This document shows, in pieces, positions 55,942 to 64,000 of a DNA stretch of 64,000 nucleotides. Positions within the stretch are counted from its first letter, which is position 1. Each line of letters starts with the position of its first letter. The position numbers and the translations under genes are program-made. Below the pieces are notes generated by a model. That model was not told the DNA's origin. It searched no databases and was given only the letters and a program-made list of their open reading frames with translations. The stretch comes from Thauera chlorobenzoica. Its GTDB lineage: Bacteria; Pseudomonadota; Gammaproteobacteria; Burkholderiales; Rhodocyclaceae. Where the stretch lies: positions 682,001 through 746,000 of the forward strand of contig NZ_CP018839.1 of assembly GCF_001922305.1 (NCBI RefSeq). The letters are read 5' to 3'.

Positions 55942-56187
55942 ATGAAAATCCGCTATCCGCTGCTGGCCGCGCTGGCCGTCCTGTCTTCCTCGGCGGCGTT
56001 TGCCTTCCACTGCCCGGCCGACATGAAGAAGATCGACGAGGCGCTGTCGATGAAGCCGGCGCTCAGCGCCGAACAGCTCGCCGAAGTGCAGAAGCTGCGC
56101 GCCGAGGGTGAAATGCTCCACCAGGCCGGCAAGCACCAGGAGTCCGTCGATACGCTGGCCAAGGCGATGAAGATGCTCGGCCTCTGA
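55942..56187 (+). CDS. Small periplasmic protein, hypothetical
   Basis: The 81-residue product has a signal peptide (MKIRYPLLAALAVLSSSAAFA) and a mature part of about 60 residues. That part starts FHCPADMKKIDEAL, has one cysteine, and forms what looks like a helical hairpin (LSAEQLAEVQKLRAEGEMLH, then KHQESVDTLAKAMKML). I do not recognise a named family. A GGAGA site precedes the ATG. GC content returns to the chromosomal norm here, marking the right limit of the fic insert. The orphan cysteine could bind heme or a metal, but nothing proves this. Confidence 0.75.
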   Translation: MKIRYPLLAALAVLSSSAAFAFHCPADMKKIDEALSMKPALSAEQLAEVQKLRAEGEMLHQAGKHQESVDTLAKAMKMLGL

Positions 56188-56276
56188 GCGCATCGCGCCC
56201 CCGCCCGTGTCGCCGCCTGCTGTGCGCGGAGGGCGGGGTGCTGCCCGAAAGGCATCTGCGCAATCTTCGCGGTGAC

Positions 56277-56324
56277 TTTTCCGACCACTTTTCCGGCGAT
56301 TTCTCCCGCAATTTTTTCCGTACC
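56277..56324. repeat. Four imperfect 12-bp T-rich repeats upstream of pyrF
   Basis: The units TTTTCCGACCAC, TTTTCCGGCGAT, TTCTCCCGCAAT and TTTTTCCGTACC follow each other without gaps. They stand out in GC-rich surroundings and lie about 80-130 bases before the pyrF start. Confidence 0.55.
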
Positions 56325-56403
56325 TCCGGGCGGCGCGCGCATGCGCTCCCGGGCGGCGATCCGGCTTATCATTCAGCCCGCACCCAACCCGGACAGTTCT
56401 CCC

Positions 56404-57231
56404 ATGCATTTCATGAGCGCCCTTCGCGCCGCGTGGCAGCAGCGCGACAGCCTGCTGTGCGTCGGCCTCGACCCCGATCCGGCCCGCTTCCCCGCCCACC
56501 TCGAGGGGCGCGCGGACGCCGTCTTCGAGTTCTGCAAGGCCATCGTCGATGCCACCGCCGACCTCGTCTGCTGCTTCAAGCCGCAGATCGCCTACTTTGC
56601 CGCGCAGCGCGCCGAGGACCAGCTCGAAGCCCTGATCGCCCACATCCACGAGCGCCATCCGGCCACCCCGGTGGTGCTCGACGCCAAGCGTGGCGACATC
56701 GGCAGCACCGCCGGGCAGTACGCGGTGGAGGCGTTCGAGCGCTACCGGGCGGACGCGATCACGGTCAATCCGTACATGGGGCGCGACTCGGTCGAGCCCT
56801 ACCTGGCGTACTCCGACAAGGGCGTGATCCTGCTCTGCCGCACCTCCAACGCGGGCGGCTCCGACCTGCAGTTCCTCGAGGTCGGCAGGCCCGGCGGCGG
56901 GGTGGAAAAACTCTACGAGCGCGTCGCCCGCCTGGTCGCCGAGGAGTGGAACGCCAGCGGCAACTGCGGACTGGTGGTTGGCGCCACCTTCCCCGACGAG
57001 ATCGCCCGCGTGCGCGCGCTCACCGGCGAGATGCCGCTGTTGGTGCCGGGCATCGGCGCCCAGGGCGGCGACATCGCCGCGACCGTGGCTGCCGGGCGCA
57101 GTGCCGACGGCAGCGGGCTGATGATCAACTCCTCGCGTGCGATCCTGTACGCCGGCGCGGACGAGGACTTCGCCGCCGCCGCCCGCCGCGTCGCGCTCGC
57201 CACCCGCGACGCGATCAACGCCCACCGCTGA
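56404..57231 (+). CDS. pyrF: Orotidine 5'-phosphate decarboxylase (type 2)
   Basis: PyrF converts OMP to UMP, the last step of de novo pyrimidine synthesis. The 275-residue length and motifs ([34 protein letters not shown] with the catalytic Lys and Asp, and [12 protein letters not shown]) are those of the longer type 2 family common in betaproteobacteria. ATG at 56404 or 56413 could start it. The upstream region has a T-rich 12-bp repeat array that might influence expression. Confidence 0.94.
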   Translation: MHFMSALRAAWQQRDSLLCVGLDPDPARFPAHLEGRADAVFEFCKAIVDATADLVCCFKPQIAYFAAQRAEDQLEALIAHIHERHPATPVVLDAKRGDIGSTAGQYAVEAFERYRADAITVNPYMGRDSVEPYLAYSDKGVILLCRTSNAGGSDLQFLEVGRPGGGVEKLYERVARLVAEEWNASGNCGLVVGATFPDEIARVRALTGEMPLLVPGIGAQGGDIAATVAAGRSADGSGLMINSSRAILYAGADEDFAAAARRVALATRDAINAHR

Positions 57232-57331
57232 GCCCGCGCCGGTGCGCGGCGGGCCGGTCCGCCTCGGTCGCGGTCCGCCCGCGCACTTTCTCACCCCTTC
57301 CGTCCCTCTTTCGCCTCGCCCGAGACCCCGC

Positions 57332-58822
57332 ATGAAATACGACGATCTGCGCGACTTCCTCACCCAGCTCGAAGCCCGCGGCGAACTCAAGCGCATCAGC
57401 GCGCCGGTCGACACCCACCTCGAGATGACCGAGATCGCCGACCGCGTGCTGCGCGCTGGCGGCCCGGCGCTGCTGTTCGAGCAGCCGCTGACGCAGGGCG
57501 TGGCGCAGGCCATCCCCGTGCTCGCCAACCTGTTCGGCACGCCGCAGCGGGTGGCGATGGGGATGGGCGAGGACGTTGCCGACGGCGACTGGCGCACGCC
57601 GCTGCGCGAAGTCGGCAAGCTGCTGTCCTTCCTCAAGGAGCCCGAGCCACCGAAGGGGCTGAAGGACGCCTGGGAGAAGTGGCCGGTGCTGAAACAGGTG
57701 CTCAACATGACGCCGTCGGTGCTGCGCTCCGCGCCCTGCCAGCAGCTGGTGTGGGAGGGCGATCAGGTCGATCTGGCGAGGCTGCCGATCCAGCACTGCT
57801 GGCCGGGCGATGCCGCACCGCTGATCACCTGGGGCCTGGTGGTGACGCGCGGGCCGCACAAGAAGCGCCAGAACCTGGGCATCTACCGCCAGCAGGTGAT
57901 CGGTCGCAACCGGGTGATCATGCGCTGGCTGGCGCATCGCGGCGGCGCGCTCGACTTCCGCGAACACCAGCTCGCCCACCCCGGTGAGCCCTTCCCGGTG
58001 GCGGTGGTGCTCGGTTGCGATCCGGCGACCCTCCTCGGCGCGGTGACGCCGGTGCCGGACACGATCTCCGAATACCAGTTCGCCGGCCTGCTGCGCGGGG
58101 CGAAGACCGAGCTGGTGCGCTGCCTCGGCTCCGAGCTGCAGGTGCCGGCCTCGAGCGAAATCGTCCTCGAAGGCGTGATCCACCCCGACGACATCGCGTC
58201 CGAAGGCCCCTACGGCGACCATACCGGCTACTACAACGAGGTCTCGGAGTTCCCGGTGTTCACGATCGAGCGCATCACCATGCGGCGCGACCCGATCTAC
58301 CACAGCACTTATACCGGCAAGCCGCCCGACGAGCCGGCGATGCTCGGGCTGGCCTTGAACGAGGTCTTCGTGCCGCTGCTGCAGAAGCAGTTTCCCGAAA
58401 TCGTCGACTTCTACCTGCCGCCCGAAGGCTGCTCCTACCGCCTCGCCGTGGTCAGCATCCGCAAGCAGTACCCGGGCCATGCCAAGCGCGTGATGTTCGG
58501 GATCTGGAGCTTCCTGCGCCAGTTCATGTACACCAAGTTCATCATCGTGGTGGACGACGACGTGGACATCCGCGACTGGAAGGAAGTGATCTGGGCGCTG
58601 ACCACGCGCATCGACGCCACCCGCGACACCACGCTGGTCGACCACACCCCGATCGATTACCTCGACTTCGCCAGCCCGGTCGCCGGGCTGGGGAGCAAGA
58701 TGGGGCTGGATGCGACCAACAAGTGGGCGGGGGAGACGAACCGCGAATGGGGCCGTCCGATCGTCATGGATGAGGCCGTCAGGCGCCGGGTCGACGCGCG
58801 CTGGGCCGAGTTCGGCTTGTGA
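57332..58822 (+). CDS. ubiD: 4-hydroxy-3-polyprenylbenzoate decarboxylase
   Basis: UbiD removes the carboxylate of the prenylated ring in ubiquinone synthesis using prenylated FMN made by UbiX. The 496-residue protein opens [22 protein letters not shown] and has [40 protein letters not shown] (catalytic Glu region) and [20 protein letters not shown]. The ATG at 57332 fits the family start. It follows pyrF by 100 bases; ubiA lies upstream beyond the fic insert. Confidence 0.95.
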   Translation: MKYDDLRDFLTQLEARGELKRISAPVDTHLEMTEIADRVLRAGGPALLFEQPLTQGVAQAIPVLANLFGTPQRVAMGMGEDVADGDWRTPLREVGKLLSFLKEPEPPKGLKDAWEKWPVLKQVLNMTPSVLRSAPCQQLVWEGDQVDLARLPIQHCWPGDAAPLITWGLVVTRGPHKKRQNLGIYRQQVIGRNRVIMRWLAHRGGALDFREHQLAHPGEPFPVAVVLGCDPATLLGAVTPVPDTISEYQFAGLLRGAKTELVRCLGSELQVPASSEIVLEGVIHPDDIASEGPYGDHTGYYNEVSEFPVFTIERITMRRDPIYHSTYTGKPPDEPAMLGLALNEVFVPLLQKQFPEIVDFYLPPEGCSYRLAVVSIRKQYPGHAKRVMFGIWSFLRQFMYTKFIIVVDDDVDIRDWKEVIWALTTRIDATRDTTLVDHTPIDYLDFASPVAGLGSKMGLDATNKWAGETNREWGRPIVMDEAVRRRVDARWAEFGL

Positions 58823-58991
58823 GTTCCGTGCGCGCGCAGGCCGGTCCGGGGTATTGTTCCGGTGCGTGTGCCGGGACCGGGCACATGATCCGGCCGGCTG
58901 CCGGCTGCCTCCGGGTGGGGGCGGTGGTGGCACGGCGTGGCCCCGGTCCGGCGGATTTTCCATTCCATCCCGAGCGGAGGCTGTGCTGCCG

Positions 58992-59411
58992 ATGAACTAC
59001 CCCGAACCTTCCCCCCCACCCCTGCAGGCCGGCCAGCCGAGCGAGAACATGGTCACCGTCGCCCATCTGGTCTATGCCCTGCACGCCTTCGCGGTGTTTT
59101 CCGGGGTCGTCGGCTCGGCGACCATCGTCGGCAGCTTCATCGCCAGCCTGCCGTCGATCGCCGCGGTGGCGCTGAACTACTGGAACCAGGCCGCGGTGCG
59201 CGGTACCTGGCTGGAGAGCCATTTCCGCTGGCAGATCCGCACCTTCTGGTTCGCCGTGCTGTGGGTCGCGCTGGCGGTGCTGATGGTGCTCACCGTGATC
59301 GGCTTTCCGTTCGCGCTGCTGGTCGTCGCCCTGGTCGGACTGTGGGTGGTGTACCGGGTGGTGCGCGGCTGGTGGGTGCTGGCCGGGCGGCGCACGCTGC
59401 CGATGCACTGA
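58992..59411 (+). CDS. DUF4870-like small membrane protein
   Basis: This 139-residue protein has a Pro-rich N-terminus and three hydrophobic helices. It shows HLVYALHAFAVFSGVVGSATIVGSFIASL, then HFRWQIRTFWFAVLWVALAVL, and RVVRGWWVLAGRRTLP at the end. The overall pattern (helix, soluble FxWQIRTFW, two helices, RxxRGW) resembles the DUF4870/YrzE-like family of unknown role. It follows ubiD by about 170 bases and converges with dacB. Confidence 0.75.
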   Translation: MNYPEPSPPPLQAGQPSENMVTVAHLVYALHAFAVFSGVVGSATIVGSFIASLPSIAAVALNYWNQAAVRGTWLESHFRWQIRTFWFAVLWVALAVLMVLTVIGFPFALLVVALVGLWVVYRVVRGWWVLAGRRTLPMH

Positions 59412-59423
59412 GCGGCGGGCCGC

Positions 59424-60937
59424 CTACGGCGCCCCGTTGGCCCACAGCCATTCGAGCAGCGCGTCCTGGGCGGCGGCAGCGCTCGCGGCTTCGGGGTGGG
59501 CGACCATCATCACCACCGCGTGGCGGCGGCCGTGGCGGTCGAGCAGGTAGCCGGCCATCGTCCGGACGCCGTCGAGGGTGCCGGTCTTGATGTGGGCGTG
59601 GCCGCGCGCCGGGCTGGCGGCCAGGCGCCCGCGGGCGGTCCCATCGACGCCCGCAAGCGGCAGCGCAGCGAGGAATTCCGGCATCCACGGCCGCCGCCAG
59701 GCGGCGAGCAGGAGCTGGCCCAGGCTGTCGGCGCGGATGCGCTCGATGCGCGACAGCCCGGAGCCGTTTTCGATCACCAGCCCGGTCGCGTCGATGCCGG
59801 CGGCAGCGAGCGCCGCGGTCGCGCTGCGCGCGCCGTCGGCGACCATGTCCGGCACCGGCGGCCGATCCCCGGGCGTCGCCGGGGGAGGGCGGTGTCCGCC
59901 TCAGCGTCGCCGATTGTGCTGTGCGCGCCGAGGGTGGCGAGGAGCTGGCGGGCGATGACGTTGCTCGACCACTTGTTCATCTCGCGCACGACTTCGGCCA
60001 GCGCCGGGGAGTCGTCGCCGAGCAGTTCGCGGCTGGCGGCGGGCAGCACCCCGGGGCGCACCCTGCCGTCCACCCTGCCGCCCACTTCGGCCCACAGCCC
60101 GGCCACCAGGGCGATGCCGAAGTCGGCCGGCGGCAGCGGCGCCGCGCTCCATGTGCGGGGCCCGCAGGCGGCCGGCAGGCTGCCGCTCAGCACCAGGCGG
60201 GGGCCGGCTTCGAGGCGGGCCTGGAGATCGCCATACCACAGCCCGCAGGGCGCGTCCGAGGTCAGGATGCGGTTGTCGATGACGACGCCGGCGAGCGGCG
60301 GTTCGGCGGCGAGTGCCACCGGTTCACTGGCGGCGCGGCCCGGAAACAGGCCGAGGAGCAGGGTGTTGTAATGCAGCAGCAGGCCGTGCGGGCCGCTGTT
60401 GTAGGGGCGCAGGCCGCGGCCGTCGAAGGCGTCGGGGTCGTGCGGCGGCAGGCGCAGCGCCGAGGCGTCGAGGACGATGTCGCCGGCGATGCGCTCGATG
60501 CCGAGCGCGCGCAGCCGGCGCAGCAGCTTCCACAGGCGCTCCTGGCCGAGCATCGGGTCGGCGCCGCCCACCAGGTAGAGGTCGCCGTGCAGCACGCCGT
60601 CGCGCAGCGTGCCGCTGGCGGCGATCCGGGTGCGCCAGGTGTGGGCGGGGCCGAGCCGTTCGAAGGCGGCGAAGGCGGTGACCAGCTTCATCACCGAGGC
60701 CGGATTCATCGGCTCTCCGGCGTTGAGCGCGAGGACCGGCTGCTGCCCATCGACCGGCTGCGCCCAGACCGCGACCGCTGCGGCGGGGATGCCGGCGGCG
60801 CCGAGCGCGAGCGCTACCGGCGGCGGCAGGGCGCGGTCGGCGAGCGCCGCCTGCTGGAGGCCAAGTGTCAGCCCCAGCGCCAGCCCCAGCGCGGCGAGCA
60901 GGCGCCGGAAGGGTGTCAATGTGAAGTGAATTGGCAT
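59424..60937 (-). pseudogene. dacB: D-alanyl-D-alanine carboxypeptidase/endopeptidase (PBP4), frameshifted
   Basis: PBP4-type enzymes trim peptidoglycan cross-links in the periplasm. The first frame (60937 down to about 59885) encodes a signal peptide, the SxxK nucleophile (SVMK, Ser81) and the SxN motif (KWSSN, about residue 337). The second frame, ending at 59424, carries the HIKTGTLDGV KTG box. The two join if one C is restored in the CCCCC run on the minus strand (five G at 59881-59885), giving a normal-length protein of about 500 residues. As written the gene is broken; sequencing error or recent mutation are both possible. All catalytic motifs remain. Confidence 0.85.
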
Positions 60938-61073
60938 ATGCGAACTTCCTGCACAGGGGGCGCCGCAGAGGGGTAGAATCCCTGCCTCCGGCGCTCCGGT
61001 GATGGCGTCATTTTAGCCGCAGCAGCGACCTACGACGCCGGCCCGGGGGCGCAGCCAGAGGACGGGAAAAAGC

Positions 61074-61430
61074 ATGAGTGGATTCGGGCACTACGATCAG
61101 ACTGCACAGGCGCTCGAACGGGAAATCCGCCGTTACGGGATCGCGATCGGGCTGGACTGGAGCGACAGCGCGCGCTTGCGCACGCTCGCGCGCGAGGCGC
61201 TGAGCTGCACTTCGGAGTGCCGCATCGGCCTGCTGCGTCACCCGGACTACATGGAGCGGCACAAGGGCGAGCTGTTCGCGCTTTCCGAGCTGATGCTGGT
61301 CACCATGCGCCAGAGCGCGCAGATCGGGGTGCACACCCACGGTGGGGCAGCGTGGAAGGCGTTCGGGCGGGCGCTGTACGAGGAGGCGGAGCGCGCGCGT
61401 GGGGCGGGCGAAGGGATGTCCCGCGGCTAG
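61074..61430 (+). CDS. Conserved-looking cytoplasmic protein of unknown function
   Basis: The 118-residue product has no signal peptide or membrane segment. It is mostly helical, with SCTSECRIGLLRHPDYMERH in the middle and LFALSELMLVTMRQSAQIGVHTHGG after it. The His-rich GVHTHGG and the two cysteines could bind metal, but no known motif is evident. I do not recognise the family. It is divergent from dacB, with a TAGAAT -10-like sequence about 95 bases upstream. Confidence 0.6.
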   Translation: MSGFGHYDQTAQALEREIRRYGIAIGLDWSDSARLRTLAREALSCTSECRIGLLRHPDYMERHKGELFALSELMLVTMRQSAQIGVHTHGGAAWKAFGRALYEEAERARGAGEGMSRG

Positions 61431-61523
61431 CGGAGCGTCGGCGCCATGGCCCGGCCTGGTGCGAGCGGTACATCCGGTAAAATTTTCGCCGCTCAGCATG
61501 ATTTCGGTTGATTTCGGAGACTT

Positions 61524-61655
61524 ATGGCACTGAATCCAGGTTGTTGTCGGGGTCGCGAGGCGACGCGGATGCCTGAGCGCGCGCAGATGGCGGCGAAGGC
61601 CTGTGCCATGGGCGTCACCGGCTGCGGTATGGTCTGCGCTGCGGGTGGAGGCTGA
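61524..61655 (+). CDS. Small Cys-containing ORF coupled to the acyltransferase gene
   Basis: A 43-codon frame begins MALNPGCCRGREATRMPERA and ends CGMVCAAGGG. It has a GGAG site five bases before its ATG, and its TGA overlaps the plsC-like start as TGATG. It has four cysteines and no known motif. The ribosome site and the stop-start overlap suggest a real peptide or a translational leader, but it is too short to be certain. Confidence 0.35.
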   Translation: MALNPGCCRGREATRMPERAQMAAKACAMGVTGCGMVCAAGGG

Positions 61656-62452
61656 TGAGTGAGATGCGCGCGGCTGCGCGCCGGCTCATCGAGCACGTCC
61701 TGCTCTGGCTCGGGCTGGGCTACCTCGGCGTGATGTGCCTCGCGTGGGTCCCGGTTGCGATGCTGCTCCATCCGCTGCTGCCGGCCGCCGCCGCGCGCCG
61801 TTTCGGGCGGCGCATGATCATGGCCGGTTTTCGCAGTTACACCGGTTTTCTTGCCGCGATCGGCGCCTGCCGCTTCGATCTGGCCGCGCTCGATGCCCTG
61901 CGCGGGGCCGGCCCCCTCATCCTCGCGCCCAACCATCCGTCGCTGCTCGACGCGGTGATGCTGATCTCGCGCCTGCCCGACGTGGCCTGCATCATGAAGG
62001 CGGGGCTGATGGACAACCTCTTCCTCGGCGCCGGAGCGCGGCTCGCGCGCTACATCCGCAACGATGCGCCGCTCTCCATGGTGATCGGTGCGAGCGAGGA
62101 ACTTGCCGCGGGTAGCCAGCTGCTGGTGTTCCCCGAGGGCACCCGGACCACGCGCCTGCCGGTGAACCCGCTGCTGAGCAGCGTCGCGCTCATCGCCCGG
62201 CGCGCGCGGGTGCCGGTGCAGGCGATCTTCATCGAGACCGCGTCGCCCTATCTGACCAAGGGCTGGCCGCTCTTGCGCCGCCCCGACATGCCCGTAACCT
62301 ATCGTGTGCGCCTGGGTGCGCGCTTCGATCCGCCGGGCGACGTGCCCGCCTTCATGCACGCGCTCGAACGCCACTTCGCCACCGAGCTCGCCCACGTGCC
62401 GCTGCCCGCGCTGCCCTCCGCGAACCGTGCCGCCGTGGCGTCGAACTCCTGA
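61655..62452 (+). CDS. PlsC-like lysophospholipid/1-acylglycerol acyltransferase
   Basis: The 265-residue product has the acyltransferase motifs NHPSLLDAV (HX4D, about residue 93) and LLVFPEGTRTT (about 153-163), with an N-terminal membrane helix (LWLGLGYLGVMCLAWVPVAML). It transfers acyl chains to a lipid or alcohol acceptor at the membrane. ATG codons at 61655 and 61664 are both possible starts. A glycosyltransferase gene follows 16 bases after the stop, which suggests a glycolipid or polyene-lipid pathway rather than housekeeping phospholipid synthesis. Confidence 0.88.
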   Translation: MSEMRAAARRLIEHVLLWLGLGYLGVMCLAWVPVAMLLHPLLPAAAARRFGRRMIMAGFRSYTGFLAAIGACRFDLAALDALRGAGPLILAPNHPSLLDAVMLISRLPDVACIMKAGLMDNLFLGAGARLARYIRNDAPLSMVIGASEELAAGSQLLVFPEGTRTTRLPVNPLLSSVALIARRARVPVQAIFIETASPYLTKGWPLLRRPDMPVTYRVRLGARFDPPGDVPAFMHALERHFATELAHVPLPALPSANRAAVASNS

Positions 62453-62468
62453 CTCTTCATCCCCGTCC

Positions 62469-63221
62469 ATGACCCTGCCCTCGCTCACCCACCTCGTCCT
62501 CATCCCAAGCTACAACCCCGGCGAGAAAGTGTACGAGACGGTGCGCGCGGCGCGCCGCCAGTGGCATCCAGTGTGGGTGGTGGTCGATGGCAGCACCGAC
62601 GGGACCGCCGAGGGGCTGCAGGCGCTCGAGGCACACGACCCCGGTCTGCGCGTGATCGTGCTGCCCGGCAACTGCGGCAAGGGTGCGGCCGTGCTGCACG
62701 GGGTCGAACTCGCTATGCGCGAAGGCTACACCCATGCGCTCACCATCGATTCGGACGGCCAGCATCCGGCCGAGCTCATCCCGCGCTTCATGAGCGCCTC
62801 GCAGGAGCGCCCGGAGGCGATGGTCCTCGGCGTGCCGGTGTTCGACGCGAGCGCCCCGCGGCTTCGTGTGCGCGGGCGCCGGATCTCCAACTGGTGGGCG
62901 AACCTCGAGACGCTGTGGGCCGGCATCGGTGACTCGCTGTACGGCTTCCGCGTCTATCCGATCGCGCCGCTCGTGCGCGTGATGCGTGGGCAGCGCTGGA
63001 TGCGCCGCTTCGACTTCGACCCCGAGGCGGTGGTGCGCCTGGCGTGGCTGGGCGTGCCACCGGTGAACCTGCCGGCGCCGGTAAAATACTTTCGGGCGGA
63101 GGAGGGCGGTGTGTCGCACTTCAACTATACGCGCGACAATCTGCTGCTCACCTGGATGCACACCCGGCTCTTCCTCGGCTTCGTGCTGCGGCTGCCGGTG
63201 CTGCTGCGGCGGCGGTTGTGA
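62469..63221 (+). CDS. Family 2 glycosyltransferase
   Basis: This 250-residue enzyme has the GT-A fold of GT2: LVLIPSYNPGEKVYETV, WVVVDGSTDGT, GNCGKGAAVLHG and the metal-binding HALTIDSDGQHP, with GDSLYGFRVYP later. A C-terminal hydrophobic stretch (LFLGFVLRLPVLL) may associate with the membrane. It is translationally close to the acyltransferase, a gene pair frequent in aryl polyene and related lipid clusters. The sugar and acceptor are unknown. Confidence 0.88.
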   Translation: MTLPSLTHLVLIPSYNPGEKVYETVRAARRQWHPVWVVVDGSTDGTAEGLQALEAHDPGLRVIVLPGNCGKGAAVLHGVELAMREGYTHALTIDSDGQHPAELIPRFMSASQERPEAMVLGVPVFDASAPRLRVRGRRISNWWANLETLWAGIGDSLYGFRVYPIAPLVRVMRGQRWMRRFDFDPEAVVRLAWLGVPPVNLPAPVKYFRAEEGGVSHFNYTRDNLLLTWMHTRLFLGFVLRLPVLLRRRL

Positions 63222-63243
63222 GCTCCGTCCGTGCCGCGCTGCC

Positions 63244-63963
63244 TCAGACCATCCCGCCGTTGATCGAGATCACCTGACTGGTCACGTAGGCGGCCCGCTC
63301 GGAGGCGAGGAATCCTACCAGCTCGGCCACTTCTTCTGGCCGGCCGGCGCGCTTCATCGGCACCATGCGGGCGATCGCGTCGGCGCTGAAGGCGTGCTCG
63401 CTCATGGCGGTGTCGATGATTCCGGGTGCGACCACGTTTACCGTGATGCCGCGGCTCGCGAGCTCCTGCGCGAGCGACTTGCTCGCCGAATGCAGTGCTC
63501 CCTTGGCCGCGGCGTAGTTCGCCTGGCCGCGGTTGCCGGTGATCGCGGCGATCGACGAGACGGTCACGATGCGCCCCCAGCGGGTGCGGATCATCGGCAG
63601 GGTGAGCGGCTGGGTGACGTTGAAGAAGCCGTTCAGCGATACGTCGATCACGCGCTGCCACTGCTCGGGGCGCATGCCGGGGAAGACCGCGTCGTCGTGG
63701 ATGCCGGCGTTGTTCACCAGCACCTGGATCGGGCCCTCGGCGAGGATCGCCTCGAGCGCGCTGCGGGTGGCCGCGGCGTCGGTGACGTCGAACACCACCG
63801 CGCTTGCCCGTCCGCCTGCCGCCTCGATCTCGGCGGCGAGCGCGCGGGCCTTCTCGGCGCCGCGGTTGGCGTGGATGAATACACGGCAGCCGTCGGCGGC
63901 GAGGCGGCGACAGATGGCGGCGCCGATGCCGCCGCTGCCGCCAGTGACGAGGGCGTGCTTCAA
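63244..63963 (-). CDS. 3-oxoacyl-ACP reductase, FabG-like SDR
   Basis: The 239-residue SDR has ALVTGGSGGIGAAICRRL at the N-terminus, NNAGIHDD, and the catalytic Ser-Tyr-Lys in VSSIAAITGNRGQANYAAAKGAL. PGIIDTAMSEHAF and the C-terminal SQVISINGGMV match FabG, the NADPH-dependent reductase of fatty acid or polyketide elongation. It converges on the glycosyltransferase gene and is not near fabD/fabF/acpP here, so it is probably a dedicated copy for a specialised lipid or polyene pathway continuing beyond the right edge. Confidence 0.9.
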   Translation of the reverse strand: MKHALVTGGSGGIGAAICRRLAADGCRVFIHANRGAEKARALAAEIEAAGGRASAVVFDVTDAAATRSALEAILAEGPIQVLVNNAGIHDDAVFPGMRPEQWQRVIDVSLNGFFNVTQPLTLPMIRTRWGRIVTVSSIAAITGNRGQANYAAAKGALHSASKSLAQELASRGITVNVVAPGIIDTAMSEHAFSADAIARMVPMKRAGRPEEVAELVGFLASERAAYVTSQVISINGGMV

Positions 63964-64000
63964 GCGGGACTCCCGAAAGGTGCGCCGGCCAGCCGGCCGG

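Noticed and set aside
59881..59885. Phase-variable switch in dacB
   Set aside because: A run of only five G is short for slipped-strand phase variation; a sequencing error or simple mutation is more likely.

Overview
The window is about 64 kb of GC-rich, densely coding chromosomal DNA. Gene content points to a betaproteobacterium of the Rhodocyclales (Thauera/Azoarcus type). The signs are beta-type trimeric porins, an Nqr respiratory complex, a DUF934 gene between cysI and cysH, ubiA/ubiD, and an RpoH under a CIRCE element. The taxon is an inference from content, not a database match. No rRNA, tRNA, CRISPR array, phage or complete insertion sequence was seen.

Left part (1-8.7 kb): a 5'-truncated ctaB and a SCO lipoprotein (cytochrome oxidase assembly), then rpoH with a perfect CIRCE operator. 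Two paralogous porins follow in opposite orientation. Between them lie a small secreted protein, a TlpA-like thioredoxin and two toxin-antitoxin loci: an orphan hicB with a possible hicA remnant, and an intact mazEF. Each locus is bracketed by copies of the same two short repeats.

8.7-23.9 kb: a Methyltransf_32-type methyltransferase, a PhoD-like phosphatase, a CopD-like membrane protein and an SDR enzyme. Next come an archaeal-type AMP phosphorylase beside a PRPP-synthase-like enzyme, a class III cyclase-FHA protein, an RND efflux pair, a PAS-GGDEF-EAL protein and a GDT1 transporter.

23.9-31.2 kb: the assimilatory sulfate reduction cluster (cysI, DUF934, cysH, a small ORF, cysD, cysN), with a TSUP transporter and divergent cysB. 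31.2-36.7 kb: asparaginase, a Kef-type antiporter, an Atm1-type ABC transporter and a LysE exporter, all on the minus strand.

36.9-51.1 kb: fatty acid beta-oxidation (fadE, thioesterase, FadN-type hydratase/dehydrogenase, thiolase), then the complete nqrABCDEF operon with a structured leader, a crotonase and RidA. Together these can feed NADH from beta-oxidation into a sodium-pumping dehydrogenase.

51.1-64 kb: recG, ubiA, pyrF, ubiD and a frameshifted dacB. A lower-GC insert between ubiA and pyrF carries a HigA-like remnant and a HTH-Fic protein with a degenerate Fic motif and an array of GCGACAC half-sites at its promoter. This insert is the best candidate for an undescribed system. The right edge holds a PlsC acyltransferase, a glycosyltransferase and a FabG reductase, possibly the border of an aryl-polyene-like lipid cluster.
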